A DNA stretch of 64,000 bases from assembly GCF_019739195.1 (NCBI RefSeq), contig NZ_JAHHDS010000003.1, positions 1,364,001-1,428,000 of the forward strand, given 5' to 3'. The stretch's first letter is position 1, and each line of letters opens with the position of its first letter. The notes under the pieces are model-generated. The model made no database searches, was not told the DNA's origin, and worked only from the letters and a program-made list of their open reading frames with translations. Source of the DNA: Microcella sp. (GTDB lineage Bacteria; Actinomycetota; Actinomycetes; Actinomycetales; Microbacteriaceae). Below, in pieces: positions 18,379 to 27,707 of the stretch. The position numbers and the translations under genes were made by a program.

Positions 18379-18394
18379 CCTGAGCGGAGCATCC

Positions 18395-19396
18395 GTGACC
18401 GATTTCACCCCTGCCCTCGACTGGACCCGACGCCACGTCGACGCCGGCCGCCTGCCCGTCGCCGTGCTTGGCATCGCCGACGCGAGCGGTGTGCTGCACC
18501 TCGAGGCCTTCGGCTCAGATGGCGACCGCACCGCGCACGTCGACGACCGCTTCGCCCTCTACTCGGTCACGAAGCCGCTCGTCGCCCTGACGGCGATGCG
18601 CGCCGTCGAGCGCGGTCTGCTCACGACCGAGACTCCGCTGCGGGATGCTCTCCCTGAGTTCGCGCACCCGCAGGTCACTCTTGCGCACCTCATGAGCCAC
18701 ACCTCCGGCATCGCCGATCTCACGCTCGAAGGCACCCCGCCGATCGCCTCGCACGGCAACGCCTCGACTCTGCGCGAGGCTATCGAGCGCGCGCCCCTCG
18801 AGTTCGTGACGGGCACCGCGCGTCGGTACAACAACCTGGCGTGGCAGGGCGTCGCGGCTCTCGTCGAGCACGCCACGGGCCGGGCCTTCGAAGCGGAGTT
18901 CGCCGATCTCGCGGCGGCCGTCGGTGCCGAGGGCCTGTCGTTCGACACCGAGGGCGTGCACACCGTTCACGGCGGCGAGCGCTACGGCCACACCCCCGCC
19001 AAACTGCTGCCGCTGCGTCACCCCGCCGCGGGTGCGGCCGCCCGCGCGAGCGACCTGCTCGCTATGGGCACCTCGCTGCTCGCGGGTGACGGCGCGGCCA
19101 TCGCGCCGACGACGCTTGAGGCGATGCTGCGGCCCCGCACGAGCGGGCTCTACGTCATCGACGCCGACCCCCGCAAGGCGCTCGAAGACTTCGGGCTGGG
19201 GTTCAATCTGCCGCGCCGCCCGACCCTGCTCGACCACAGCGTCTTCGGCCACGAAGGCTGGTGCCGATCGCAGTTCTGGGTGTCGCGCGCCTCGGGACGG
19301 TGCGCCGTGCTGCTGACCAACCGTCTTGACGCGAGCGAGCCCGACGTGGGCGTGCAGTTCGACGGGCTGCTCAACGCCGTCTTCTCGGCCTCATGA
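18395..19396 (+). CDS. Serine hydrolase of the beta-lactamase / class C family
   Basis: 333 residues, GTG start. It has the SxxK motif (YSVTK, Ser57 and Lys60), HTSG near residue 102, the YxN motif (Tyr145, Asn147) and a late HEGWC segment in place of the usual HxG/KTG. No signal peptide is visible, so it is probably a cytoplasmic esterase or peptidase of the EstB type rather than a true beta-lactamase. Its stop overlaps the start of the next gene (ATGA), so the two hydrolases are coupled. Confidence 0.87.
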   Translation: MTDFTPALDWTRRHVDAGRLPVAVLGIADASGVLHLEAFGSDGDRTAHVDDRFALYSVTKPLVALTAMRAVERGLLTTETPLRDALPEFAHPQVTLAHLMSHTSGIADLTLEGTPPIASHGNASTLREAIERAPLEFVTGTARRYNNLAWQGVAALVEHATGRAFEAEFADLAAAVGAEGLSFDTEGVHTVHGGERYGHTPAKLLPLRHPAAGAAARASDLLAMGTSLLAGDGAAIAPTTLEAMLRPRTSGLYVIDADPRKALEDFGLGFNLPRRPTLLDHSVFGHEGWCRSQFWVSRASGRCAVLLTNRLDASEPDVGVQFDGLLNAVFSAS

Positions 19397-20043
19397 GCGC
19401 GCGACCGCACATCGTCGTGCTGCCCGGCGGCGGCTACGGCCACCTCGCTCAGCACGAGGGCGAGCCCGTCGCCGAGTGGCTGCGGTCGCTCGGTCTCGAC
19501 GCGAGCGTGCACGCGTATCCGGTGAAGACTCGACACCCCGGCCCGATCGACTCGGTGCGGATGCGCGTCACCGAACTGCGCGCCAGCGGGGTCGAGCGGG
19601 TCGGCATTCTGGGGTTCTCGGCCGGGGGTCACCTCGCCGGGCACGCGGCGGCGCTCGGCCTCGTCGACGCGGCGGTGCTGTGCTACCCCGTCGTCTCGAT
19701 GCTCACCCCCACTCACGGCGGCTCGCGTCGTGAACTGCTCGGGCGCTGGGCGACGCCGTGGGCGCGGGCCGCGACCTCGGTCGAGAAGCTCGTCACGCCG
19801 AGCATGCCCCCGACCTTCGTCTGGCACACGACGGAAGACAACGCAGTGCCGCTCGAGCATCCGTACCGGCTCGGCGAGGCCCTCGCCCGCCACGGCGTGC
19901 CGCACGCGCTGCACGTCTACCCGCGCGGGCGCCACGGGCTCGGCATGGTGACGGGCATCGAGGGCGGCGAGCACGCCGGCATCGCGGCGAACTGGACCCG
20001 CGACTGCGCGGAGTGGCTGCGCGAGCTCGGCTGGGTCGACTGA
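19393..20043 (+). CDS. Alpha/beta hydrolase, acetyl-esterase-like
   Basis: 216 residues. An alpha/beta hydrolase of the BD-FAE/Axe-like type: oxyanion-loop GGGYGHLA near 12-19, nucleophile elbow GFSAGG with Ser76, HTTEDNAVP carrying the acidic residue and HGLG with the catalytic His. No signal peptide. Such enzymes often remove acetyl groups from sugars. Translationally coupled to the serine hydrolase before it; substrate unknown. Confidence 0.87.
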   Translation: MSARPHIVVLPGGGYGHLAQHEGEPVAEWLRSLGLDASVHAYPVKTRHPGPIDSVRMRVTELRASGVERVGILGFSAGGHLAGHAAALGLVDAAVLCYPVVSMLTPTHGGSRRELLGRWATPWARAATSVEKLVTPSMPPTFVWHTTEDNAVPLEHPYRLGEALARHGVPHALHVYPRGRHGLGMVTGIEGGEHAGIAANWTRDCAEWLRELGWVD

Positions 20044-20046
20044 GAC

Positions 20047-20880
20047 TCAGCGCGACGCGCGGCGAGCATCCACCGCTCTGATCACGATGACGGATGCCCA
20101 CACAACGCTGACCGCGATGACGCACGCGACCCACAGCGGGGTGAGACCCGCCTCGGCGGTGCTGAGTCCGACTCCGATGAGCGCGTAGGTGACGGTCGCG
20201 GCGTAGACAATCGATCCGCGCGAGACGACGACAAACGCGACGGCCACGCCCGCTGCGGCTGCAAGCACGAGCAGTTGCCACGTGACGCCCCAGGCCGATT
20301 CGACCGGAGCGCCAGTGCCTTGCGCGACGGTTGCGATCTGCAGGAAGGCGGCCATCGAGGTCCAGCCCGAATAGAGCCCGAGCATGACCAGCAGCAGGCC
20401 GCGCTCGAACGGTTTCCAGCTCGCGATCTCGGCGCGCGCCGCCACGACGCGACGCCAGGCAACGACGTGAGCCGTGATGATGACAGCGAACACGGCAAGC
20501 CCGAGCGGGTTCTCTTGCCCGAGACTCGCCGCGGCGAGCCACAGCCCGAAGCAGAGATAGACGACCGCCATGGGCAGGGCGATGCGATCGCGCACGCCGA
20601 TCGTGTCGGTGAGGGTCGAGGGGCGCACTTGGGCGAGCGACCAAGCGATGCTCACGATGATGATCACGCCCCAGATGGCGAACCAGGCTCCCGGGGGAAT
20701 CAGCGGCGAGAACTCCGCACCTGACTGCATGTCTCGGGGCGACAGCCAGTCGAAGACGAGCGACGAGATCGGCTGGCCGATGGCGAGCACCACCACGAGG
20801 ATGCGCAGCCATCGGCGACGACCTGCAGATGCAGGGGTGGTCTCGGTCGGGCGGGCGGGGGATGCGGCGTGAGCGCTCAT
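20047..20880 (-). CDS. Integral membrane protein, about eight segments, TspO/MBR-like in part
   Basis: 277 residues. After a 24-residue polar N-terminus, about eight hydrophobic helices cover the rest, near 26-46, 60-85, 96-118, 122-142, 155-183, 195-217, 220-240 and 247-268. PPGAWFAIWGVIIIVSIAW (near 62-80) recalls the TspO/MBR helix 1-2 region, and GLLLVMLGLYSGWTSMAAFL also fits that group, but I cannot assign the family firmly. It has an AGAGGAGA ribosome-binding site. Function unknown. Confidence 0.75.
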   Translation of the reverse strand: MSAHAASPARPTETTPASAGRRRWLRILVVVLAIGQPISSLVFDWLSPRDMQSGAEFSPLIPPGAWFAIWGVIIIVSIAWSLAQVRPSTLTDTIGVRDRIALPMAVVYLCFGLWLAAASLGQENPLGLAVFAVIITAHVVAWRRVVAARAEIASWKPFERGLLLVMLGLYSGWTSMAAFLQIATVAQGTGAPVESAWGVTWQLLVLAAAAGVAVAFVVVSRGSIVYAATVTYALIGVGLSTAEAGLTPLWVACVIAVSVVWASVIVIRAVDARRASR

Positions 20881-21025
20881 CGAAGTCTCCTCTGTTCCGT
20901 TTCCACGCTAGGCGCTTCGCCGAATCGGCACACCGGGTTGACATGATGCCTGTGCATCCGTGCACGAGTGGGGTGGACCCCACCGCCCCGCGATCACCGT
21001 CTCGTCTGCGATCGTGATGCTCGAC
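20881..21025. other. Intergenic region with 20880 promoter
   Basis: The - strand contains TAGCGT about 30 nt before the membrane-protein start, a likely -10 box, then the ribosome-binding site. A short GGGGTGGACCCC hairpin near 20970-20981 may end transcription of the upstream hydrolase gene. I see no gene here. Confidence 0.4.
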
Positions 21026-21913
21026 TCAGGACACTGGGCGACTGCCGTATTTCTGTACGCGAACGGAGAGCCAGCGCAGCGCTGCCTCGGCGCCGTGCTC
21101 GTCGGCGTCGAGCGACGAGATGTGGCTCTCGCCCTCGACCTGCCAGTGCTCGGCGCCGTCGAGGTGAGCGGCGAGCCACGCCGAGTGACTCGGCGGCACG
21201 ACGTGGTCGTCGGCACCGTGCGCGAGAAGCACGGGCGCGATGATCGCCTCGAGGTCGACGCCCCATGGCGTGACGTAGGCGAGGTCGTCGGCGATGAGCG
21301 CCTCGATGCCCGACGCCACTCCAGCAGCAGCAGCAACCTCGCCGAGCCAACTCCACGGGCCCGTCAAGGCCTTCCAGTCGCGCGCGGTGAAGTCGATCGG
21401 CGCGTCGGCGCTTTCCTGCTCGTGCAGCCGCTTGCCCTCGAGACCGTTGACGGCGGCCCGCAGCGATGCGGTGCTCGTCGGGCCCATACCGGCGAACCAG
21501 TCAAGGCCCTCGGCGTCGAACGGGGCAAGCCCGCCGAGGGTCACGACCGCCGAGACGCGCTCCGGGTACGCCGCGGCGCAGCCGAGAGCATGCGGTCCTC
21601 CACCGGAGTGCCCGACGACGGCGAAGCGGTCGAGCCCGAGAGAATCGGCGAGCGCCGCAGCGTCGGCAGCAACGGTGGCAATCGTGCGCCCCTCGTGCGC
21701 CGTCGAGCCGCCGTAGCCTGGCCGGTCGAACGAGACCCAGCGCAGGCCGAGCTCATCGGCCAGCGCGAGCAGCGGCTTCGGCGGGGCACCCGTGTTCGGG
21801 GTGCCGTGGTGCCACATGACGGGCGCGCCCTCACTGCCGCTGTCGTAGCCGTGCAGGGTGCGCCCATCGGGCAGCGTCAGGTCGAACTCGTGCATGTCAG
21901 GCATGCCGCTCAT
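21026..21913 (-). CDS. Alpha/beta hydrolase fold protein
   Basis: 295 residues from the ATG at 21913, which overlaps the Nudix stop (ATGA). A typical alpha/beta hydrolase: oxyanion loop HHGTPNTG near 35-42, RPGYGGS near 64-70, nucleophile elbow GHSGGG with Ser103, LLAHGADDHVVPPSHS with the acidic Asp and GESHISSLD with the catalytic His. Probably a cytoplasmic esterase, lactonase or similar; substrate unknown. It is the last gene of the three-gene - strand operon with the Nudix and acyl-CoA dehydrogenase genes. Confidence 0.88.
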   Translation of the reverse strand: MSGMPDMHEFDLTLPDGRTLHGYDSGSEGAPVMWHHGTPNTGAPPKPLLALADELGLRWVSFDRPGYGGSTAHEGRTIATVAADAAALADSLGLDRFAVVGHSGGGPHALGCAAAYPERVSAVVTLGGLAPFDAEGLDWFAGMGPTSTASLRAAVNGLEGKRLHEQESADAPIDFTARDWKALTGPWSWLGEVAAAAGVASGIEALIADDLAYVTPWGVDLEAIIAPVLLAHGADDHVVPPSHSAWLAAHLDGAEHWQVEGESHISSLDADEHGAEAALRWLSVRVQKYGSRPVS

Positions 21914-22407
21914 TTCCAAGTCGGGTCGATCGCCGGGCCGGGTAGCGCGAGCCCCACGAACGCAAGCCCCTCATCGACGAGCTCGACGCGCTCGAGGCGT
22001 GCGATCTCGTCAAGCGTGAACCAGCCGACGTCATCCGTAGAGCCGTCTTGCTCGACCGCGAGCTCACCGCCGATGATCGTGCAGCGGTAGACGATGCGCA
22101 GGCCCTGCAGATCGTGACCGGGCCCGGTCAACCGGTCGGCACCCGAGATCAGAATCGATCCGACGCCGAGTATCGCGTCGACGCGCACGTCGTAGCCGGT
22201 CTCTTCGCGCACCTCGCGCACGACCGTGGCCTCCGGATGCTCGCCAGGCTCCATGCCGCCCCCGGGCAAGGTCCACCCTCCGTGCGCGCCGTCCTGCCAG
22301 TGCGAGAGCAGCACGCCACGCTCGTCGTGCACGATCGCATAGGCGCCGACGCGCAGGTCGATCTGTCCCGATAGCTCGTCGGTGGGAAGGTCGGTCGGCT
22401 CGCTCAT
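21910..22407 (-). CDS. Nudix hydrolase
   Basis: 165 residues with a full Nudix box: GGGMEPGEHPEATVVREVRE followed by ETGYDV, matching GX5EX7REUXEEXGU. The N-terminus LRVGAYAIVHDERGVLLSHW is the usual beta-strand entry. It cleaves a nucleoside diphosphate linked to another group; substrate cannot be predicted. Its start overlaps the stop of the acyl-CoA dehydrogenase gene. Confidence 0.93.
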   Translation of the reverse strand: MSEPTDLPTDELSGQIDLRVGAYAIVHDERGVLLSHWQDGAHGGWTLPGGGMEPGEHPEATVVREVREETGYDVRVDAILGVGSILISGADRLTGPGHDLQGLRIVYRCTIIGGELAVEQDGSTDDVGWFTLDEIARLERVELVDEGLAFVGLALPGPAIDPTWK

Positions 22408-23519
22408 GGCAGCGGCCCCAGCAGGTCGGCAGCGACAGTCGCGTGCACGGCCTCGGTGTCGCTCGGGTGGTAGATGCCGGCGAGCACGTCGCGCTGCAGG
22501 CGACTCAGCTCGGCGGTCGCGCGATAGGCACCCCCACCGGCGATGCGCATGGCCTGGTCGACCACGTGCCGCGCGGTCTCAACGCTGCGGTGCTTGAGCC
22601 CCGCCAGGTCGCGGAACCACCGCATCCCCCGATCGACACCCTGATCGCGATCGCGCGCGACGGCCTGCAGTTGCGGAGCCAGCGCGTCGAGGGCGAGCGC
22701 AGCATCCGCGATGCGCCAGCGAATGTCGGGGTCGTACGCCTGGGGCGCTCCCCCGGCCCGCAGACTGGTGCGCCGCTGAGCGCTCTCGACGGCGAGCTCG
22801 AGTGCGCGGTCGGCGATGCCGGCATAGACGCTCGCGATGAGGGTGTGAAAGTTGGCGGCGATCGCGAGCGTGTAGGCATCACCGCTAGGGCCGACGGGCA
22901 GGATGCGCGCAACCCGAGCGTCGGCGACAACAGCACCATCGAGCGCCGTGGTGTGGCTCTGGGTCGCGCGCATGCCGAGGGTGTTCCAGTCGGGGGTGAT
23001 GCTCACCCCCGTAGCTTCGCGCGTGAGAAAGCCGTGCACGATCGTCGGCTCTGCGCCGTCGGCCGGGTTGTGCCGCCCGAGCACCCCGAGCCGCGTCCAG
23101 GCGGGCGAGAGCGTCGTGAAGATCTTCGTGCCGGTGAAGGCCCAACCGCTATCGACCCGGTCGACGCGGGTCAGCGAGTCGCTCATGACCCGATCGTTGC
23201 CAGCCTCGCTGATCGCGAAGGCGAAGAGCTCTCCGCGCTCGGCGTCGTCGAGCACCCACTGCAGAGAGTCGTCGCCCGCGGCGGCCAAGTCGCGCGCGAC
23301 GCCCATCCAGACGAGGTGCATGGTCAGGCCCAGCGCAGTGGCAGGAGCGTGCGCGGCGAGCAGGCGCTGGTCGGCGGATGCCCGCTCGAGCCCGCGCGCG
23401 CCCAGATAGCCTGCCGCGCGCAACTCGTCGAGGTCTTCGTCGAAGAAGCTGTTCGCCTCGTCGTAGCCCGGGGCGCGTTCGCGCACGCGCGCGAGCAGCT
23501 CGGGGGTCAGCACGCTCAT
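22404..23519 (-). CDS. Acyl-CoA dehydrogenase family flavoprotein
   Basis: 371 residues. N-terminal helical domain, middle beta domain (FAFAISEAGNDRVMSDSLTR near 99-118, GWAFTGTKIFTTLSPA near 124-139, NTLGMRATQSHTTALDGAVV) and C-terminal helical bundle (MRIAGGGAYRATAELSRLQR, then DVLAGIYHPSD). The catalytic base of short-chain dehydrogenases is not evident, and the sequence leans toward the flavin-dependent monooxygenase/desulfurisation-like subgroup of the superfamily. TAGCGT ends 6 nt before the ATG on the - strand, so the operon is probably leaderless. Confidence 0.85.
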   Translation of the reverse strand: MSVLTPELLARVRERAPGYDEANSFFDEDLDELRAAGYLGARGLERASADQRLLAAHAPATALGLTMHLVWMGVARDLAAAGDDSLQWVLDDAERGELFAFAISEAGNDRVMSDSLTRVDRVDSGWAFTGTKIFTTLSPAWTRLGVLGRHNPADGAEPTIVHGFLTREATGVSITPDWNTLGMRATQSHTTALDGAVVADARVARILPVGPSGDAYTLAIAANFHTLIASVYAGIADRALELAVESAQRRTSLRAGGAPQAYDPDIRWRIADAALALDALAPQLQAVARDRDQGVDRGMRWFRDLAGLKHRSVETARHVVDQAMRIAGGGAYRATAELSRLQRDVLAGIYHPSDTEAVHATVAADLLGPLP

Positions 23520-23640
23520 GACCCCACGCTACTCGCGCGCCCCTGTGTCAGCACCGCGATCAGTACGATGACGGTGCGGGTCTCGCGGCCGATTCGTCGG
23601 CAGCCAGAGCCCGCGCCACCACCACTGCCCCGGGGCTCTC

Positions 23641-23658
23641 TTAGATCATATGATTGAG
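23641..23658 (+). promoter_or_regulatory. Regulon site A: palindrome over a TATGAT -10 box
   Basis: TTAGATCATATGATTGAG contains the self-complementary ATCATATGAT and, read forward, TATGAT (23649-23654) as a likely -10 box for the four-gene operon starting at 23697. Its left half matches site D (TTTAGATCATAC on the - strand) and it resembles sites B and C. Likely the operator of this operon. Confidence 0.6.
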
Positions 23659-23696
23659 GTTCGGGCGCTACGCCCCGAACGATCTCGGAGGAACCG

Positions 23697-24437
23697 ATGA
23701 CGCGACCCCCCATGTCTGTGCAGCTCTACACGGTGCGCGACCACCTCGAGGCCGACGCGGCCGGCACGATCGAAGCGCTCGCCGCGATGGGCTTCACCGC
23801 CGTTGAGCCCTTCGGCCTGCCCGACCTGCCGACCGCGGTGCGCGAGGCCCTCGCCGCGCACGGCCTCGCGACGCCGACAGCGCACGGGTCGATTCTCGCC
23901 CGCACGGCCGAGACGATCACGGCCGCGGCTGAGCTCGGGGTGCAGACGATCATCGAGCCCTACCAAGACCCCGCGCGCTTCGCCGACCGCGAGTCGATCG
24001 CCGCGGTCGCGGCCGAGCTCACCGCTGCCGCCGAGGCCGCCGCCGTGCACGGCATCGTCGTGGGGTACCACAACCACGGCTTCGAACTCAGCAGTGCGGT
24101 CGACGGTGTGCCCGCCCTGCTCGTGCTCGCCGAGCTCACCGACCCCCGCGTCGTCTTCGAACTCGACGCCTACTGGGCCGCGGTCGGCGGAGTCGATCCG
24201 GTCGAGATCGCGAAGACTCTCGGCGACCGACTGATCGCCCTTCACGTGAAAGACGGCGACCCCGCCGGCACGATCGAGCAGCAGGTGCCGGCCGGGCTTG
24301 GCTCAGTGCCGCTCGCGGAGGTGCTCGTTGCAGCACCGCACGCACGCCCCGTTGTCGAGTTCGACATCATCCCCGGCGAGGGCCTCGACGCCATCGCCGC
24401 CTCGGCCCGCTGGGTCACCGAGCAGGTCAGCGCATGA
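23697..24437 (+). CDS. Sugar phosphate isomerase/epimerase-like TIM-barrel protein (first)
   Basis: 246 residues with a CGGAGGAA ribosome-binding site. A xylose-isomerase-like TIM barrel (PF01261): SVQLYTVRDHL near 6-16, TAVEPFGLPDL, IIEPYQDPARF, VVGYHNHGFEL near 122-132, VFELDAYWAAVGG near 153-165, LHVKDGD near 182-188 and PVVEFDIIPGEG near 223-234. The Glu, Asp, His and Glu metal-ligand positions of the family are present. Homologues act as isomerases, epimerases, dehydratases or keto-glycoside lyases; the reaction is not predictable alone. First gene of a four-gene operon with two Gfo/Idh oxidoreductases, which favours keto-sugar chemistry. Confidence 0.9.
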   Translation: MTRPPMSVQLYTVRDHLEADAAGTIEALAAMGFTAVEPFGLPDLPTAVREALAAHGLATPTAHGSILARTAETITAAAELGVQTIIEPYQDPARFADRESIAAVAAELTAAAEAAAVHGIVVGYHNHGFELSSAVDGVPALLVLAELTDPRVVFELDAYWAAVGGVDPVEIAKTLGDRLIALHVKDGDPAGTIEQQVPAGLGSVPLAEVLVAAPHARPVVEFDIIPGEGLDAIAASARWVTEQVSA

Positions 24438-25543
24438 GCGGGCCCGTCGGCGTCGGCATCATCGGCGCAGGAGTCATCAGCACGCAGTACCTCGACAACC
24501 TCACGAAGGCCGGCGACGTCGCCGTGCGCATGATCGCCGACCTCGACGTCGAGCGCGCTCGCGCGCGTGCTGACGAGTACGACCTCTCGGGCGCCGGCAC
24601 GGTCGACGAGCTGCTCGCGCGCGACGACATCGAGATCGTGCTCAACCTCACCATCCCCGCCGCGCACGCGCCTGTCGCCACGGCCTGCGTCGAGGCCGGC
24701 AAGCACGTCTGGACCGAGAAGCCCTTCGCCCTCGACCGCGACGAAGGCGGTCGCCTGCTCGCCCTCGCGAACGAGAAAGGCCTGCGCGTCGCCTGCGCTC
24801 CCGACACCGTTCTCGGCCCTGGCGTGCAGACCGCGCGGCGACTGCTCGAGCAGGGCGCGATCGGCGAGCCGGTGAGCGCCCTCACGATGTTTCAGGTCTC
24901 GGGGCCCGAGGCCTGGCACCCGAGCCCCGAGTTTCTCTACGCCCGCGGCGGCGGCCCCCTCTTCGACATGGGTCCCTACTACCTGACGACGCTCGTGCAG
25001 CTTCTGGGCGCCTTCACCCGTGTGGATGCTCGCGGCACCCGCGCGCGCACCGAGCGCGTCATCGGCTCGGGCCCCAAGGCAGGCACGCGCTTCCCCGTCG
25101 AAGTTCCGACCAACGTCGCCGCTCTCTACGAGACCGCCGCCGGGCACGTCGCCCAGAGCACCTTCAGCTTCGAGTCGCCCCGACCGCGCGTCGGCGTCGT
25201 CGAGATCACGGGCACCGAGGGCACCCTCGTGCTGCCCGACCCGAACGGATTCGACGGCGAGATTCAGATCTGGCGGGCGGGCATGATGCCCGATGATGAG
25301 CCCGAACGGCACGACGCGACGGGGCACGGCATGACGCGCGGCCTCGGGGTGATCGAGCTCGCGCGGGCCATCCGCGCCGGCGTGCCCGAGCGCGCCAGCG
25401 GCGAGCTCGCCCTGCACGTGCTCGACATCATGCAGAGCACCGAAGAGTCAGCCGCCTCGGGCCAGCCGATCACCCTCACCACCTCGGCCACGACCGCGCC
25501 CGCGATGCCCGACGACCTTGACCCGTGGAAGGCGACGCTGTGA
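24434..25543 (+). CDS. Gfo/Idh/MocA family oxidoreductase (first of the 23.7-kb operon)
   Basis: 369 residues, ATGA overlap with the previous gene. N-terminal Rossmann fold for NAD(P): GVGIIGAGVISTQYLDNL near 5-22, then the EKPFAL motif near residue 96 with the conserved Lys, and a C-terminal alpha/beta substrate domain (GGGPLFDMGPYYLTTLVQLL near 173-192). Such enzymes oxidise or reduce sugar hydroxyls, often at C3 or C2. Coupled to a second oxidoreductase. Substrate unknown. Confidence 0.92.
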   Translation: MSGPVGVGIIGAGVISTQYLDNLTKAGDVAVRMIADLDVERARARADEYDLSGAGTVDELLARDDIEIVLNLTIPAAHAPVATACVEAGKHVWTEKPFALDRDEGGRLLALANEKGLRVACAPDTVLGPGVQTARRLLEQGAIGEPVSALTMFQVSGPEAWHPSPEFLYARGGGPLFDMGPYYLTTLVQLLGAFTRVDARGTRARTERVIGSGPKAGTRFPVEVPTNVAALYETAAGHVAQSTFSFESPRPRVGVVEITGTEGTLVLPDPNGFDGEIQIWRAGMMPDDEPERHDATGHGMTRGLGVIELARAIRAGVPERASGELALHVLDIMQSTEESAASGQPITLTTSATTAPAMPDDLDPWKATL

Positions 25544-26628
25544 GTTCGATCGCCGCGGCCCTCATCGGTGGAGGGTTCATGGGCGAGGTACACACCCGGG
25601 CCCTGCGGGCAGCGGGCGTGCCGATCGTGGGTGTCGCGTCATCGTCGGCGGCGAGCGCCGAGCGGGCCGCTGAGCGTCTTCGGCTCGACCGTGCCTACGC
25701 GAACGTCGACGAACTGCTCGCTGACGACGCCGTGACGCTTGTGCACGTACTCACCCCCAACGACACGCACGCGCCGCTGACGACCGCCGCCCTTGCGGCC
25801 GGCAAGCACGTGGTGTGCGAGAAGCCCCTGGCGACCTCAAGCGACGATGCCCGCGCGCTCGTCGAGCAGGCCGCCTCGACCGACCGCATCACCTCAGTGC
25901 CCTTCGTCTACCGATTCCACCCCATGGTGCGCGAGGCTCGAGGTCGCATCGCTCGCGGCGAGACCGGTCGACTGCTCTCGGTGCAGGGCGCTTACCTGCA
26001 GGACTGGCTGCTCGCCGCCGACGACGACAACTGGCGCGTCGACGCCGCCTCGGGCGGGGCATCGCGGGCCTTCGCCGACATCGGCAGCCACCTGTGCGAC
26101 CTGCTCGAGTTCATCGCGGGCGAGCGCATCGCACGCCTCACCTCCCGCACCCGCACCGTGCACGCCGAGCGCGGCGGCCACCCCGTGTCGACCGAAGACC
26201 TCGTGGGCGTGCTCGCCGAGCTCGAGGGCGGCGCGGTCGTCAGCCTGCTCGTCTCGCAAGTGGCTCCCGGTCGCAAGAACGGTCTCGTGCTCGAGCTGCA
26301 CGGCGAGGCTGAGAGCCTGCGCTTCGTGCAAGAGCGTCCCGAAGAACTCTGGATCGGCCGGCGCCGCGAGAGCCTGCTGCAGCTGCGCAACCCCGACGAG
26401 TTGCAGGGTGACGCTGCGCGGTTGAGCGTGCTGCCGGGAGGGCATCCGCTGGGGTATCAGGACGCGTTCACGGCGTTCGTCACCGACACGGTGCGCTCGA
26501 TTGAGCAGGGCACCGCGGTGGATGGCCTCCCGGTGTTCACCGACGGACTCCGCGCCGCACAGCTGACCGAGGCCGTGCTCGACTCGGCGGCCCGCGACAG
26601 CTGGGTCGACCTGCCCGCACTCACCTGA
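25540..26628 (+). CDS. Gfo/Idh/MocA family oxidoreductase (second of the 23.7-kb operon)
   Basis: 362 residues from the GTG at 25540 (GTGA overlap with the previous stop). The open frame begins a few codons earlier, but only inside the upstream gene. Rossmann motif [17 protein letters not shown], then [11 protein letters not shown] with the conserved [13 protein letters not shown] and a substrate-domain segment [18 protein letters not shown] (conserved Asp and His). It is clearly different from the previous oxidoreductase, so the two probably act on different substrates or in successive steps. Confidence 0.92.
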   Translation: MSSIAAALIGGGFMGEVHTRALRAAGVPIVGVASSSAASAERAAERLRLDRAYANVDELLADDAVTLVHVLTPNDTHAPLTTAALAAGKHVVCEKPLATSSDDARALVEQAASTDRITSVPFVYRFHPMVREARGRIARGETGRLLSVQGAYLQDWLLAADDDNWRVDAASGGASRAFADIGSHLCDLLEFIAGERIARLTSRTRTVHAERGGHPVSTEDLVGVLAELEGGAVVSLLVSQVAPGRKNGLVLELHGEAESLRFVQERPEELWIGRRRESLLQLRNPDELQGDAARLSVLPGGHPLGYQDAFTAFVTDTVRSIEQGTAVDGLPVFTDGLRAAQLTEAVLDSAARDSWVDLPALT

Positions 26629-26678
26629 GGAACACCCGTCTCGAACAGTGCCGTTCAGACCTGACGCAAGGAGCACCG

Positions 26679-27689
26679 ATGAGCACGCATCCCGTCACCC
26701 TGTTCACCGGCCAGTGGGCCGACCTGACCCTCGAAGAAGTGGCCGAGCTCGCCGCAGGCTGGGGCTATGACGGCCTCGAGATCGCGGCCTCGGGCGAGCA
26801 CCTCGACGTGCAGCGCATCGTCGAAGACGACGCCTACCTCGCCGAGCGTCTCGACATTCTGAAGCGCCACAACTTGAAGCTCTACGCGATCTCGCACCAC
26901 CTCGCGGGGCAGGCCGTGTGCGACGACCCCATCGACTTTCGACACCAGGCGATTCTCTCGAGCCGGGTGTGGGGCGATGGCGACGCCGAGGGCGTGCGTC
27001 AGCGCGCCGCGACCGAGCTGCAGTATGCCGCGCGCGCCGCCCGGCGGCTCGGTGTCGACACGGTCGTCGGCTTCACAGGCTCGAGCATCTGGCAGTACGT
27101 CGCGATGTTCCCGCCCGTGCCCGCCGAGCGCATCGACGAGGGGTACGCCGACTTCGCCCGCCGCTGGAACCCGATTCTCGACGTCTTCGACAGCGAGGGC
27201 GTGCGGTTCGCCCATGAGGTGCACCCCGGCGAGATCGCCTATGACTATTGGACAAGCGTGCGCGCCCTCGAGGCGATCGACCATCGCGAGGCCTTCGGCT
27301 TCAACTGGGACCCCTCGCACATGATGTGGCAGAACATCGACCCCGTGGGTTTCATCGTCGACTTCGCCGACCGCATCTATCACGTCGACTGCAAAGACAC
27401 GCGCCTGCGCCCGCAGAACGGCCGTGCCGGCGTCATGGGCTCGCACCTGGCGTGGGGTGACCCGAAGCGCGGCTGGGACTTCGTCTCGACGGGGCACGGT
27501 GACGTGCCGTGGGAAGACTCGTTCCGCGCGCTCAAGGCGATCGGCTACTCGGGTCCGATCTCGATTGAGTGGGAAGACGCGGGCATGAGCCGCTTGCACG
27601 GCGCCGCCGAGGCGGTTGAGTTCGTGCGCTCGCTGCTGTGGGATCTGCCCGAGCAGTCGTTCGACGCGGCCTTCTCGAGCCAGAACTGA
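26679..27689 (+). CDS. Sugar phosphate isomerase/epimerase-like TIM-barrel protein (second)
   Basis: 336 residues with a CAAGGAG ribosome-binding site, 50 nt after the previous stop. A xylose-isomerase-like TIM barrel, longer than the first: [15 protein letters not shown] near 28-42, [43 protein letters not shown] near 178-190 with the metal Glu, [15 protein letters not shown] near 209-223, HVDCKDTRL near 235-243 and [10 protein letters not shown]. Members include sugar epimerases and 3-keto-glycoside lyases. Its presence beside the oxidoreductases is the basis for the oxidative-glycoside hypothesis under findings. Confidence 0.9.
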   Translation: MSTHPVTLFTGQWADLTLEEVAELAAGWGYDGLEIAASGEHLDVQRIVEDDAYLAERLDILKRHNLKLYAISHHLAGQAVCDDPIDFRHQAILSSRVWGDGDAEGVRQRAATELQYAARAARRLGVDTVVGFTGSSIWQYVAMFPPVPAERIDEGYADFARRWNPILDVFDSEGVRFAHEVHPGEIAYDYWTSVRALEAIDHREAFGFNWDPSHMMWQNIDPVGFIVDFADRIYHVDCKDTRLRPQNGRAGVMGSHLAWGDPKRGWDFVSTGHGDVPWEDSFRALKAIGYSGPISIEWEDAGMSRLHGAAEAVEFVRSLLWDLPEQSFDAAFSSQN

Positions 27690-27690
27690 A

Positions 27691-27706
27691 GCCGCTCGAG
27701 AGCGGC
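27691..27706. terminator. Short bidirectional hairpin between convergent operons
   Basis: GCCGCT/AGCGGC, 6 bp with a CGAG loop, lies exactly between the stop of the isomerase gene and the stop of the convergent FAH-family gene. Short, with no T-run, so a weak terminator at best. Confidence 0.4.
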
Positions 27707-27707
27707 G

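Noticed and set aside
18395-19396. A true beta-lactamase (resistance gene)
   Set aside because: It lacks a signal peptide and the KTG motif, and is coupled to an esterase-like gene; an esterase or peptidase role is more likely.
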